Below are positions 23,074-36,315 of a stretch of DNA of 64,000 bases, in pieces; position 1 is the first letter of the stretch, and each line of letters starts with the position of its first letter. This DNA is from Endocalyx cinctus. Taxonomy: Eukaryota; Ascomycota; Sordariomycetes; Amphisphaeriales; Apiosporaceae. A program made the translations under genes and the position numbers. Location of the stretch: positions 254,144 through 318,143 of the forward strand of contig BCKC01000010.1 of NCBI GenBank assembly GCA_001600455.1, given 5' to 3'. Under the pieces are notes generated by a model, which did no database searches, was not told the origin of the DNA, and saw only the letters and a program-made list of their open reading frames with translations.

Positions 23074-23847
23074 AAACCAGATGATTCTGAATAAGCTGGG
23101 AAGGTTCAGCCATAAGTTGTTAATGGACAGTTACTTATAGAAAATCGTGAGGGTTACTAATTATCATATAAACTCAGATGCATGCCTACGGCTACCCTCC
23201 GGTTAGCCCCAGCAGAATATGTGTATATAAAGGGGAGGCTTTTACCTCGAAGATAGAATAGAAAGGTCAAGAATCAATATAACAGTTATTCGGCCCTTAA
23301 ACTACGCTCCTGTCCCACTGCTAAGCTCTGTCTACGTAACTGCGCTACCCTACACTCCAACGTACCCCCATTCCCTTACATATATATATATAAATAGCAG
23401 TTCAATATGCTGAAAGTTATATAAGGAGAAAGAGTTTATGCCAAGTTTTTATTTTCATAGTATACTCATAAGTAACACCCACTTAATACTACTTTTGAAG
23501 TACTATACGTGAAGCAAGAGCTGACTTCATAGCATTTGATGGAGAATAACAGCACCAGCCAATGACACAATAAACCAGCATATCATTTTCATCGGTTGAT
23601 ACATGGCTTCAAAGCATAATTCACTCGACGTTTAGTGTCATCTTACCAATTTATCCAGCGTGGATCGCATGCCTTCCCCTTTTTGTGTACTTCAGCTTAC
23701 CCTTATATATGATCATTCAGAATTTCAATCACAAGCCGCGAGAACAAAGATCATACTCGTATAATGACTTCTTAAAGCCCTATATCCTTTCTTTATTTTT
23801 TACTCTTTTTTTTATCCCCTTGACCCATTTATCCATCACGGAATTTT
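23074..23847. other. Intergenic, convergent 3' ends
   Basis: The 3' flanks of the pseudokinase gene (plus) and the eIF2B-epsilon gene (minus) meet here. AT-rich with a TA tract near 23381-23391. No coding signal beyond short frames. Confidence 0.5.
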
Positions 23848-26172
23848 CTAATCGTCATCCTCTTCCTCTTCGCTGTCCTCCTCGTCCGCGTTCTCCAACC
23901 ACTCGACAAGGGCGACGCACCTCTCCCTCACGGCCGCCATGGACTCGCCTTCCTTACCTCTAGCGTCCCCCCACCAGGCTAATATACCCTCTTCCTCGAG
24001 TATGTCCAGGTCGTACATCTGCTGCAGCATGGCCGCGAGGAGGTTTCCGGCCTTGGCCACCTCGATCGTCTTGGCCGCGCTACTAACGCAAGCCCTCTGC
24101 ACGGCCAGCGCGAATTCGACCTGCTCCGATACCGCGTCGCTGCCGACGCCGACGTCGGTTATAAATTCCACCGCGCCCTCTTTCGAGGTGAGCGTCTCCT
24201 TGGCGGCCTTCACCGGCTCTAGGCCGCCGTCCTCGCCGTTCATGAGATCGACGCCGTGACGAACGAATGCCGTCGCCACGGCTTTCCGCATGGCCACGTC
24301 GGAAGCGTTGTTAGCGAACCGTAATGACGCGAACTCGAGCTTCTCGGCGTCAAAGTTACCCGACACGCCGCGCAAGACATCTAAAAGACCGTGGACGGCT
24401 TCTGAATGGAATGACGATGAGTTGACACCCCCTGACTCGTCCGACGCAAAAGATGATAGCCGAGATCGGAAGCTGCGTTGACTAGGGGTATGTGTGAGTG
24501 CGTCAGATTCGTCATCTGACATATCGTCTTCGTCGGCAAAGGTTGAGACTGAGGAATTGCAGATATCTATGTGATCGAGAGAGTATATGAGAGACTTTTG
24601 TAACCGTGCTGGATCGTCTTCCTCTAATTCATCATCTTCCGGGTCGTGGTATACAGCTCCTTTCCCTTGGGGACCGACAACTTCGGGCCGAGAATCGATG
24701 GGTGATCCGTCGTACGCCAGGAGTGAAATAGCCGATGAGTCGCTGATCCGAATGCCGTCATCAATGCGGACACCGAAGGATAATAAAGACCCCGGACCAA
24801 TAAAGCTTTTTTTCCCAGCAAAAGTCATGTCTGCCAGTACCGCATGCTCGATAACCGCCCCATCATCTACCACAACATCATCCCAAAGAAAACTGTCGAC
24901 TATGCGCACATTGCTCCCAATCTTGCAGTTTCGACCAATCATGCTATTGCGTATCGTACTCTGAGGCCCTATATGCGTGTCCCGGCCAATGACAGAGTCG
25001 CTGACTTCACATTCGTCGAGCACAACATCGTCTTCTTGGAACACATTCTCGTCGCGAAGCTTATAAGACTGGCCATTCAGCAGGTTCATATCAGGCGTAA
25101 AGGGGTAAACCCAGCCACCTAATATATCACGACTTATGGCGTCGTACATCTGGAGATTGCTAACACGAGCGCAATAACCCTCGGTGACAATTTCCGTATG
25201 GATCATCTTACCGTTCAACTCCCAATCTTTCAGGACTCCGTGTAAGAAGTTGGCGCGGGGAAGAGCGTAGTCGAAACTGTCAGACCATAAAGCAAGCACG
25301 TCGGGAGTACATATGTCTATCTGAGCGTCTATCAAGTCGGTTCGAGCTTCGGCTTCGCTATTCTCGAGCACGGTGGGATCGAGATTGACGTATCGTTCGG
25401 TTTGTAGCGGGTGTATCTCCTCATAATGTAAACATCTGTTCTTTTGGGGGTCGATCACAAATGCCGGTGTTATTGCCTTTGCCTTCGTGTTGTGATCTTC
25501 CTCGCCAGCTTCTCGCAAGACCATGGTCATGCAAGAGTCGCGATTTGCTTCTCTCCGAGCTCTGTGGGCGGCCAAAGCGGCATCGAGAGGAATATTGGCG
25601 ACGAGATCGCCATGGACTAGGACAAAGTCTCCTCCAATAATATTGCGCTTGTCCAAATCGCGTAGGAAGTCGCCTATACTACCAGCATCGGCCACGCGTA
25701 TGAATTCGAGGGTAGAGAAGGGACATGACTTAGTTATGGGCGACCAGCGAGAATCGTGAATGTATCGCTCAATCTGTTCATGATGCGCGCCACAATATAT
25801 GAAGACCTCCTGAACGCCATTCATAGCCAGGAACTCTAAGGTGTATTCGATGAGTGGAGTATTCGCTAGGGGAAGCAGACACTGTTGGCGCATTAGGTCC
25901 GATCTTGATTATAACTTTACTTTTGTTCAACTTACTCTTGGTTTGTCGACAGCGAAGGGGGCGAATCTGTTCTGAAACGAGTCTGCTATAATCTTTGACG
26001 ATGTTTTCGAACGAGTCAGTTGGAAGGTCGTGGTAAAAGTAACGTTTATACGTAGTCGGGATATACATACAACAGCTTGTAGAACATCTTCCTGTTTCTC
26101 CTCGGATCCTACCTTGCCACCTTTTTTGCCTTTTGAGGCAGCGCCACCTTTGGCACTTTTACTATGTGACAT
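23848..26172 (-). CDS. GCD6: Translation initiation factor eIF2B, epsilon subunit
   Basis: Three exons (26067-26172, 25936-25985, 23848-25881; minus strand) encode 729 aa, close to yeast Gcd6 (712). It is the catalytic guanine-nucleotide exchange subunit for eIF2 in the cytosol. After a Lys/Gly-rich start comes EEKQEDVLQAVV and ADSFQNRFAPF, then CLLPLANTPLIEYTLEFL and VFIYCGAHHEQI of the nucleotidyltransferase-like domain. A left-handed beta-helix of hexapeptide repeats follows (VIGRDTHIGPQSTIRNSMIG, NVRIVDSFLWDDVVVDDG). An acidic linker (DPEDDELEEDDP) precedes the C-terminal W2/HEAT exchange domain, which ends in the acidic AA-box region LAWWGD and VEWLENADEEDSEEEEDDD. The middle exon is only 50 bp, and the first donor (GTATAT, after VV) was chosen because it keeps phase and yields the conserved VV-x-ADSF join. 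Identification secure. Confidence 0.95.
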
Positions 26173-26511
26173 TGAAATTGAATTTCAAGGGTTTCTGAAA
26201 TTATATATCTAATGGATTTTGAGAGTATATTGGGATGGTGTTTTGTGGAATAATAGACGTCACCGCGAAATATCCGATAGTTCGGAAGCTCTGTGATTCA
26301 AAAATGTGACTCAACAAAAGAATTCATTGGAGGGGCAGTTTATTAGGTCAGAAACACCCCACCACTAGTTACAGTATGGATACTTTACCTATACCGTGTT
26401 CCACTTATAATTCAGTGACTAACAACTCTAAGAAAACGCCGGAGAAAGCTTTTTACCGTATTTTACAAGGTAGGAGCTATCAGCGCCAGTGGGGCATAGC
26501 ATAGCGCAAGA

Positions 26512-26532
26512 ACGGAGTAATCATTACTCCGT
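26512..26532. repeat. Inverted repeat with TACTCCGTA arms
   Basis: ACGGAGTAAT and ATTACTCCGT are perfect 10-bp arms around one C. The right arm extends into the recurring 9-mer TACTCCGTA seen throughout the spacers of this window. Confidence 0.8.
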
Positions 26533-27450
26533 AAACGTTGAATGTTTTAAAGTTATATTTATTCAGCCTCATTGAATTGCTAGCTACGCCACAGGAACAC
26601 TCTTCATTATGGCGCAAAAGAAAACCTGCAAGGCGCAGTCTGACAGTGAAACTACCAAGACCATCTTAACACTCCTTGTTTAGCAACACGTATGCTCATT
26701 CTACCGTCAATTTGTGGATAAAAAGAATATTCCAAGAAGTTAAAGCTTTCAAGAACTTAAAGTAACAATATTCACTCTTTTTCTAAAATGAAAAGAAAAA
26801 TTTGTCTTTTAAGAGGAATGTCTTAAAAAGTCGTACGTATATTCATATTCATTGTATTATTATTGATGAATGGGATAGGTATTCGTATTTGTATTATTAT
26901 TATTATTTCTCTTTTCAGTCTTACTTGAAACCTATCCAAGATATTCCCAAGAAATATTGGGGGTCAAATATTTTGTCATACCGTAAATGAGAAGAAAAAA
27001 AAGGTCCTTGGAACGCAAAGCGAGTTGCCGAGCCAAGCATTATCTCTGGACCGGTCTAGGCCCGGCGGAGCAAGGTTGTGAACCGGGCAAAGCGGATCCC
27101 GTAAGTGATACGGACCGAAGCTGACGCGGTCTGGACTTATTTCAGCTAAACTTCTCGTCTCCATGTTCGGCCTTCCAAAACTGGCAGCCTAGACCCGCTG
27201 TTTGTACATTCAGAACCCCAAAACATCCCCCTTAAATGCATTTAACAGAGTATATATATTTCTTGAGGTTTATTATATAACGACAATACAATATTCAGTA
27301 CCGCAATTTTCGGTACTGTGTAGAATACCTAGATGGATATCAATCCTGAATTTGAGACTCAAGTAGCTTGTTATCAAATTACAGGATGTATAAGTATAAA
27401 AAGGTTTACTACAATACGATGTTTCCTCGTTTCTTTTTGCACTTTTTTTT

Positions 27451-28060
27451 TTATCCTTTTTCTTTCTTAAAGTTCTTTCTCATATAAGAAAAGAAGGCTT
27501 CTGGGTAATAAGTGTAAGGGCGCCGTGCTGGAAAGCAACGAGACAAGACGGCGGAGGCTGGAGGATTCTCTGAAGCGTATGGATACTTGCTTTCTGGGAT
27601 ACGTAGTTGCAGGACAACAGGGAAGATGGTAGATTGCCTAGGATAATTCACCTTTTCAATATCTTGGCGCGGAATATACTTGTACATAGTAAAGTTTACC
27701 AAGTCTTTAACTATAGGCTTGGAACAGACTGCTCGGAGTCGTCCCGTGAGAGATATTTGAGGATACAGAGTGTTTGTAAGTAGCGAGTCAATAACGAAGG
27801 CCTCAGTTATTTCCTACTATATACACAAATCCAAAATATATCTTACCCTAGGGTGCTATACCTTGACACGTCTGCAACTCGGCAGCCAAGTCAGCACTAT
27901 TGAAATCAACGCTTGGAAGAAAGCACTGATCCGACGGATTTCTACATGCTGCCGTACATATATGCTGCTTGCAAGGCCATCCCTTGACCTCTTCGGACTG
28001 AATTTTTCTTAGAGGCATTAAGCATAAAGGGTGGGACCTACAGCCACATCTCAGCCACAT
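27451..28060 (-). pseudogene. Possible gene or gene remnant of unknown family
   Basis: Two minus-strand open stretches look protein-like. One (27848-28060) contains VKGWPCKQHICTAACRNPSD and SADLAAELQTCQ, Cys-rich. The other runs from about 27800 to 27451 and contains SKPIVKDLVNFTMYKYIP and STIFPVVLQLRIPESKYPYA. A donor-like GTATAG ends the first and an acceptor-like GTAG precedes the second, but the phases do not match with the joins I tried, and the second stretch has no good start. It could be a decayed gene, a gene with an exon I have mis-set, or chance. I do not recognise the family. Confidence 0.25.
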
Positions 28061-29449
28061 CTCTAATTATCCTATCATTACCGGATGTACCAGTGTCCAC
28101 TACCAATATGTCAGGGTTGTCGTTAAGGTAGTGTTGGAATGCAGTCTTTTTTTTTTCTCGTAGATTAATGCTTATACATATGTAAGGAGGAAAGACCTCT
28201 CTTTTATGTACGGCCCTGAACTACTGTGTAGGCCTAACTTTAGGCCGGCGTCTAATATACTACAGCACACGCAGACACGGAAAAAAATACCATTGTTATA
28301 TGGATTGTTGCTTAGCGTAGCGCTAATAGCATATACCCTAGTAAGTGTATACCCGTACAGTACACTACCAGCCAATCCAAAAAAGGAGTGCTCGACAACA
28401 ACACAGAGTGGACATTTCAAGCCTGATCACTGGTTAGACAAGATCCTGTTCCACCCCAGTCGGATTACGATAGCCGTTAAATATCCTACCTCATAGTATG
28501 TATGTATTATACGTATACAAGTACATATATTGTATCCAAGCGTACTATGTATGGGAAAGGAGTACATAATAGTAAGATGTTTGAAGTTTACGTGCGTATC
28601 ATACATACATATTTACATGTATGTACACACGTACATAAGTAGTAAAACATACTCAAATAGTTCAGCTTTCTAAAGCCTCTTCTTTTTCTTAAGTGGAAAT
28701 TATCTGCTATGTACGGAGTATATGTATGTACCTGTAGTGTTTGTTGGTTTTGATGAAAAGAGAAGACAAGGGGGAAAAAAAAAAACCCTGTCCTGTCCAC
28801 CGAAACGATATCGGTGTGGGTAGCCTCCTCATCGCCACGTCTAGCCTCACTATCATCAAAGCCTAGACCGTGACAGAAGCCAATCACATTCCGGTTTTAC
28901 TTTATTAGTTCCTTTGCCTACCTGTCGCTTTCTTGATCTGATATTAAGTAAAATCACGATAAACCTTTTTCTTGTCCTGTACTGGGGTTTCTTTGATCCT
29001 TCGTCTGTCAACTCTTTTTCTTTCTCTCACTCTCTCTTCCTCTTCCTCTCGTATTATCGGCTAACCGGCGAGTTTCTCGTTTTTCTACGTTTTGCCTATC
29101 TAAAGTAGCTAAACCCAAATCATGTACCAAGCCTTGATCATTGGAATTTCTTTCGTCGTAATTTGCAGGTTTGCTCGTAATTATGCTTACAGGTGCCACA
29201 AACAAGGTAAAGACCTAAAATACGATACGATCAAAAAATTGGTTTTTTTTTTTTTTTTTATGAAATACCGAAATACTATGTTAGACTTGCAACCGCGCAC
29301 ACCCGCGTTGTACCCGTAAGCATTGCGTAGTAGCTAGTCTCATATTTTTCTTACCAAAGTGGCTTTTTTTTTGTCCCATCCTTCGTCCGTCTTCCGTATC
29401 GCCCTGCTTCTTTCTTTCTCTATCTGTATCATTCCGATACATGGACCAA

Positions 29450-29487
29450 GAAAAGAAAAAGAAAAAGAAAAAGAAAAAGAAAAAGAA
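29450..29487 (+). repeat. GAAAAA hexamer microsatellite
   Basis: About six consecutive GAAAAA units after ACCAAGAAAA. Simple repeat in a gene-poor spacer. Confidence 0.85.
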
Positions 29488-32226
29488 GACAGGAACTGGG
29501 GGTGAATACATATCAGCCAAGTACTGCTGCTGCGTGTGATTGCATGTGGTCCGTTACCCTAAACCACTCGGAGTTTGTGACAAGAAAAAAAAAAAAAGGA
29601 CCAAGTCATCAGACGGTAGGCCTAGGCTCTCTCGGCCAGCTAGAATTTCACTTTCAAGGTTATTCTTTTTTTTTTTTTTTTGTCCTTTATTAAATAAAAA
29701 TAAGAAAAAGGAATACGTTGTAATACCAAGCAGGACAATCAATCCTCTTGGGGTTTGACAGACCTAGACCCCCTCCAAGCAGAAAACCCAAAGGACTTCT
29801 GGACTTCTGGATGTTGGTCTTTCCCGTTTTTCTTTCTTTTCCTGTTAGAGCAGAGAGAGCGAGAGATCATCACTTTTTTATGTATCATTGTCATCATCAT
29901 TATCCGTCCATTATTCCGCCGTATCAACCAACCTTCGAGCCTCTTTAGAACATTATCGATATATGTCATCATGGGAAACCTTTATCGTTCTCTCTCTCTC
30001 TCTCTCGAATGGTAGATAACGTTGACATGGGGGCGCGGTACGTATGGGGGTTGGGATCTCGGTTGGGTGGGAGGATGATCCAGACTATCCGATGACAATA
30101 ATTACTTTCCCCCAAATCTTCTTCCTTCTTCTACTTCTCTTCTCGAACTATATCTCGCTCAATTTTTTCCCTTTCTTCCTTTTATTCTTCTCCCACCGCA
30201 GGTTGGAAATAAAAAAAAGAAGAAGAAAAGACTGAGAGGTAGAAAAGAATGATCAAATCTCAATCTCATTTCCTTCGTCCTATGACGACTTCGATCACAT
30301 CCTCATAAACCAAACCAAACCCCATATGGTGGTGTTCACCGATCCACAGTTTTTATCTGTTTGTCCTAATTCTCCTCCACTTCGCAGACCCTTAATTGTT
30401 TAAAAAAAAAAAAAAAAAAGAAAAGGATCGCACGAGGCACCGCTTGGTCATACATATTAACTACATCATGCATCAAGTAATCGAGACTGGACCTCATCTT
30501 GATATAATATTTTATCTAGCTTGGCTTATATTAAATGAAAACCCCCTCAGAAATAAAATAAGTTGGCGTATCAAAGTTGGCATTGCTCCATCCCATACAT
30601 AAACTCTCCCGGTCTGATGAACTATTCCTGCTTCGTCCCGTTTGATCCCACTGCGGACCCCGTTTCAGAATTTTTACTGCTGCCTTTTGCTTCCCCCCCT
30701 CGAGTCGTTTCATTTTCCCTTTTCTACAGTATCTTCCTTTGATGCCACGCAGCGGAAAGGCTTTGAAAGTGATATATAACTTGCCTACTATTATACTGGT
30801 TCTCCATATGGTCAAGGATTCTTTTCTTTTTTCTTCTTTTTCTTCTTCAAATTTCATGCGCCGAAGGAACTATATAACGGGTTATACCGTTGGCGGATAT
30901 AGTTTATCTCGGGACCCCTAAGTAGGACTTTCTCTGCCTGTCACTTTAACTTTCCCTCTCTTATCTAGTGGTCCACTTCCCCAGTCTCATCATAACCTTG
31001 GTTGGTTGTCCTGTTCCCTCTCTCACTTTTCTTCTCTTCTCCATTCTTTCTTTTGTGTCTTTTGTTGCGCGCCATCTACCCTGACAAGAAAGCCAACCTG
31101 AATTTCGGGACCCAAAAGCGACTTATTACAAATCCAAGTAAACCACGACTACCCGGAGATAACTAGAAAATCAAAATTTATATCGATATGGATGACTCAG
31201 AAAATAATGATTGATGATAGCAACATAAGCCGCCGCTAGGCTGGGTCGAATGTAGATGGATGAGGAGCGGGGCTAAAAAAAAACACTATGACGAACGAAC
31301 GCACTAACCAACGACCGAACGAATTTCCAGAGGATGAGAGGCCCGGATTACGGCGCCTATGGAGCAGACACGCCGGGATGCGACCTCTGCCGAGGGCGGT
31401 TTGAGATTGTAATGGCGATCCAATACAGGCCGAAAGCGCGAACCCTTCATAAGACCATATGCGCAGAACGACGCATAGGTATAACGAATGGAAGCTGGGC
31501 TTATCTAAGCCCCATCTTATTTCTTCATGGCACATAGAAAGTCTCATGCCTCTCACCTTTTGCGCCAAGTCATCGCAAAGCCGTCCATGCGCCTGTTTCG
31601 CAAAAAGCTCGTCGTGATTAGATACGCGAATGACCAATCTACTACGTACTAGTCGACGGCTCAATGCGCCGTCATTAATTCAAGCGCTGTTCGAGTATCA
31701 GCGGCACATGGTCGAGGTGGACGGGAAAACACGAGAATATATGATCCAAAGGAAGGGTATATTTTTTTTCTCTTCGCTTTTATCGAAATATCTAATCAGG
31801 GGCATTTTTACTCTATGCCCATCGTTTGCCTTGGTGATAGCGCGCCATCACCTACAAGAGCACCTGGATAGATATCGTACCGTACCTTAAAACCCCCCCA
31901 CAAAGAAACTCGATAGTTTCAATCGGATTCAGTTGCGTTTCAATCCTGCCACAAAATATCGATTCCAATCCCATCCAACTAGTACCATGATCCGACTTAA
32001 GTGCCGAACCCGCATTCAATCAAAATCCAGAACAACGTATCTCATACTCATCGTACCAACTAGTCTAGAAATGAGATTCATCGCAGTCGGAACGAGATGT
32101 TTTTCGAGACGTCCAGGGGATATATGCATATGTTGATAAAAGGCAAGAGAAGCAAGCATAAGGATCATTCGAAGGAAAAAAACAGAGAACACCGAGGATG
32201 GGCAATTTTAGTTTACGAGACACTCT

Positions 32227-34603
32227 TCAGTGACCGTAGCTATTACCCTGTGGTCCATACAATCGTTGACGTTTCTCCGGAGGGCCAGGGTCATGTCCAT
32301 GGCTCATGCGTTGCGATGGGTTGCTTAACTGTGGCATTACTCCTGTGTGTGGTATGTACTGTGGCTTCTGGGTCCCGCCGGGCGTGAGCACCATCCCCGA
32401 GCCGCTGCTTGCCGCGAGGTACCCTCCTTGATCTTGGGTAATGGTCGGCGAGGCGTGAGGTAGTTGACTAGGCGAATGCCACGAGCTACTAGTAGCAGGT
32501 GACTGTATTGGCGTCGTATCGAACTTATTACCAACAGGACCGGCACTCGACGTAGATAAAGTCGCGGAAAGAGGGGCCACCATACCCTGACCCGGATACG
32601 AACCTGGGGTGGGTGGTTGACCTGTTCCCCCGTTCTGGAACATTGGCTCCATCATGTTATCGAGCGGCGGATTTCGCAACATGTTTGCCAGATGCTTCCG
32701 CAACTTCCCAATCATTCCTTCCTTGGTGAATGGTTTTGCCAAAACGTCTCTCATACCTAATACGAGCCAAGTTAGTGATCAGTCAATCGCGGATATCCCA
32801 AGTATTTCGCGTCTACTTACCCCAGTGATAATACATCTCGAGATCCTGCTGGTTGATATTGGATGTCATGGCGATAATGGGAATGTTCGGTTGCACTTCT
32901 CGAATCATCGCTGTAGCCGATACACCATCAAGTTGGGGCATGATAATATCCATGAAAATCAAGTCGAAATGTTGCCTAGAGTTAATTTTGTTGACAGCTT
33001 CGAGGCCATCACGCTATATTCAAAGTCAGCCAGCCTATCCGTGGATGCTCGGCAGTCCTTTCGGGACGCAGCTGTTATCTTACCGCAACTTCAACACCGC
33101 ACTCGTATTGCGAGAGGAATTTAGAGCCTATCCGAGAACACGTCTTATCATCTTCGACCAAGAGGACAACCGGCTTCTTACCTCCCCAAGTTGAGCCTGA
33201 TTCTTGCATACCACCCCCGGGAGGAGTCTGTGATGGCATCGACGGACCACTAAAATCTGTGTTATGCCCCATCATGTTATCCTGGTTTGGACGATTATAC
33301 GGGATGTTGGTGATGTGCTCCGGCGAGAAAGGATCGATCCCGACGTTCTGGCCGACAGGGTACACCAGATGTCTCACGTCGAGAGGATCGTGCATGAACG
33401 AGGGAACTCCGGCAGAAGCAGAGGCGGCGGCAGCACCGGGCGGGCCCATCATCGAAGAGGACCCCGCGGATTCGGGAGAGCCCCCCGACTGGTGGAAAGC
33501 GACCGACATTCGATTGAGGTCTCGGTCTGATACGTGGTCTACGGACAGACTGTTCAATATATCACGAGCCCGCCGCAGGTCTGGAGGCGATTCTGTACCG
33601 TCGGAGAGGAGATTCGCGCTGCCGGAATTAAAAACAGGGGTTGAGTGGTTCGAATTCCGATCTCTCCTCTCGTTCTCGACCTTGTGTAGGTGATTTATCA
33701 AGTGGTTATGTACCTCGTTCTGTGCGCGGACCAGCTTCTGCAAGTGGAGTATCTCATCGACGAAGATTTTATTGGCGTTTACGATCTCGTTGTAATACTC
33801 TTGGAGCTGCTGGACCTGTTGCTGCGTCGCGGTCAAGGACTCGGTGAGCATGATGATATGCTGGTTCGTAACCCCATACTGATCGTCATTGTTCTGGGTC
33901 TTCCTAGGCGCCGGTGCTTTCCTCCTAATGTTGTCGAGGTTATCCTTCTTATCTACCCGAAATTCGGGGTGTTTGAATTCCCACGCCTATCAAAACCAGT
34001 CAGTACGAACGGCAGGGTTATCTAGGTAAGCAGACTTTACATTTAAACCATACGGAGACTGTCCATTTTCGTCGTTGTGTCGAACTTTATGAAAATCGTA
34101 TTTGTTCAATTGACGGACAAAGCTAGCAAAGTTGCTGTGTTTGAAGTGTTTCGGTAAGATGGTTTTCGTGAATTTCTCGTTCTACAAAATTCGATAGTGA
34201 TGATTAGTGAGTATTGTATTCCGTGGTTTGGGTTTTGAGACGAAAGTAGACGGGCAAAGGCAACGCAAGGTGACATACTTCCAAAACAACAAAGCTATCG
34301 CCTTCGTTTCCCCATCTTACCACCTCGCTGTACGCCGGATCTTCCAACATTCTATAATACGACGCATATTGTCAGTGGAAGCTATAACGCTGAGGACGAA
34401 GTATGAATTTACTTGTATAATTTGCGAACCTGATTGGTAGAGTGGTGTGGATATCCCATACGTTAGCTAATCCAGTTTGCGCCCATCCGCGACAATGCGA
34501 TAAAATAAATTAGAAAGCAGAACGAGTCGGCGGTGAAACTCACAAAGTCACTCGAGTTGTTGCTGGCGCTCTGGGCGGCGCCGCCCACGTCGCCTTCCGG
34601 CAT
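32227..34603 (-). CDS. SKN7: Skn7-type response regulator with HSF DNA-binding domain
   Basis: Seven exons (34544-34603, 34413-34429, 34279-34351, 34041-34181, 33084-33986, 32821-33013, 32227-32756; minus strand) encode 638 aa. Skn7 is a nuclear transcription factor and phosphorelay output for oxidative, osmotic and cell-wall stress. An HSF-type domain covers residues 20-120 ([48 protein letters not shown]). A coiled coil follows ([20 protein letters not shown]). The receiver domain, about 370-490, has the acidic pocket [10 protein letters not shown], the phospho-acceptor D420 in [14 protein letters not shown], and K470 in LAKPF. The C-terminal 160 residues are Pro/Ser/Gly/Gln-rich. All six introns join in phase; exon 2 is only 17 nt. 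Identification secure; exon 1 rests on a GTGAGT donor and a Gly/Ala-rich MPEGDVGG start. Confidence 0.95.
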
Positions 34604-35466
34604 TTTGAAAATCTTGGATCGAGACGTCTTGACGTATAATGAAAGGTATATAAATATAATAACTCATAAACGCCGAAGGAAATCGGGAGGGGGGGTATAT
34701 CCGACTACACACAAGGCGAGGTGCCTGCAAACTCGGGAAACCCGATACGTAACTCGACAGGAATAGGAATAAGTCGGATATCGTTTTACGACTGCGTTTC
34801 AAGAGACGGTCTTCTCCGATTCTATCGATCTTGTAGTATTCTTCTTCTCCTTATCTGCGAAGCTTTTGATATCATATAACCACCTAAAGATTTTCCTACT
34901 ATTTGTTTTTGTCACAAATTTCAATCGACCACCCTTTTCTTCTTCTTCTTCTTCTTCTTCAAACTATTGTACGTTGAACGAGCCAATGGACAAGGTTATA
35001 TTATATTATGCGATAATTTCGATGGTATATTTACGCCTTCTGAGTTTCGATGACAATGGATGGAAGAAGGGTTGAGCGAATACAGCTACCGGGTAAAGCG
35101 GGACGATTGTTTGGTGGTGATCGACGAATCGTTTTGGTGTCTAGGGGAAATTTAGAAAGGCAAGCCGTATTATGCTTTGTATTTACAATCGGATGTCACC
35201 CCAAACCAGAATGATGACGGAAAGAGCAATAAGGCGGGGGTTGATAGTAATCCTTTTTTTGGTTTTGGTTTGTTCGCTTCGACCTCTTTTACCCAGGTGC
35301 TTTTTTTTTTTTTCTTGTTCTTACATTAAAGTAAAGAAAGGGGAAGAGAAAGGTAGATAGATAGCGAGTCGTAGTGTCAAAGCTTCAAGGTCTTTGTGTG
35401 ACTGTATCTTGCTCAATTGATCGGGTCCGGTAGGTAAGTAAAGTTATGTAGCAAGCAAGTAAGGTA

Positions 35467-35503
<37 letters not shown>

Positions 35504-35508
35504 GTAGG

Positions 35509-35547
<39 letters not shown>

Positions 35548-35548
35548 G
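35467..35548 (+). repeat. Compound GGCT/GATA microsatellite
   Basis: About nine GGCT units (35467-35503) run through a GGTAG junction into about ten GATA units (35508-35548). Two unrelated tetranucleotide tracts sit end to end about 0.9 kb upstream of the SKN7 start. Confidence 0.9.
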
Positions 35549-36280
35549 ATAGGTAAATGGATAGATATGGATAGGTGGTAAATAGTGGTAAATAGGGTAG
35601 GTGCTTGAAGAGTCGGGGGATTATAAAAAATCCATGACGGGCCGACGAATAAAAAAGGGATGAATGGAGAGTATACGTAAGTGGATGATGGGAATAAAAA
35701 GTAGAAAAAAAAAAGTATACTAAATAACCCAACTTAATATGTTCTTCATCACCCTTTTACACTAATTAATTGAAGAGAGATAAGTGATCAAAAACCAAAA
35801 TAGATTGGATAGACATAAGATAGAATAAGACAGGAAAGGGAAAAAAAAAAGAGATGATGGTGTGCAATATTGTACGTAGAGCGAGTGAGTGGGTACTAAA
35901 CATCAAATCTCTCCCTCTCTCTTTTTCTCTTTTTTTTTTATTCTTCTTCTATTCCTTTCACTCTTTTAAAAATATTGTCTTTCTACTCTCCCTCTCTATA
36001 TACTCGTCATTTTTTTACCTATTATTATCTATCTATTTATTTATTTACTCATTTATATTGTTATTACTCTTATATTCTGTAGTTTATATACCCTCTGTAA
36101 TCACTATATACCTAATGCTTACCTCCTCTCTTTTTTTTTTTTTTACCGGGGAAAACCTTTTTGATAAACGCTACGCTAGTATGGGACTCTGGGGTGCCTA
36201 TCAACTAATTTCTATTCATGTATACTTATATATATACCTAGGTAGGTACCTACCTAGGTAAGTAGGTATGGATGTATACT

Positions 36281-36314
<34 letters not shown>
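36281..36314 (+). repeat. TATATG hexamer microsatellite
   Basis: About five and a half consecutive TATATG/TATGTA units, directly after a TACCTAGGTA palindrome block (36234-36270). Confidence 0.85.

Positions 36315-36315
<1 letters not shown>

Larger units (their letters stand above)
26173..32226. other. Gene-poor AT-rich region
   Basis: Six kilobases with no confident gene. It holds a 10-bp-arm inverted repeat (26512-26532), two more TACGGAGTA-class motifs (26525, 28712), a GAAAAA hexamer tract (about 29450-29487), CT-rich tracts near 28990-29060 and 30110-30190, and several long A/T runs. A doubtful coding remnant at 27451-28060 is listed separately. The CT-rich tracts look like promoter or leader sequence but no gene follows them convincingly. 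Confidence 0.5.

Noticed and set aside
31236..31664. Minus-strand 142-codon frame containing RLVIRVSNHDELFAKQAHG
   Set aside because: Starts at a non-ATG codon just after a stop and contains no recognised family; a plus-strand frame over the same bases looks equally protein-like.
33259..33693. Plus-strand ORF over SKN7
   Set aside because: Antisense shadow of the coding linker.
35385..35732. Minus-strand ORF of Ser/Tyr/Leu and Gln/Pro/Ala repeats
   Set aside because: Translation of the GGCT/GATA microsatellites.
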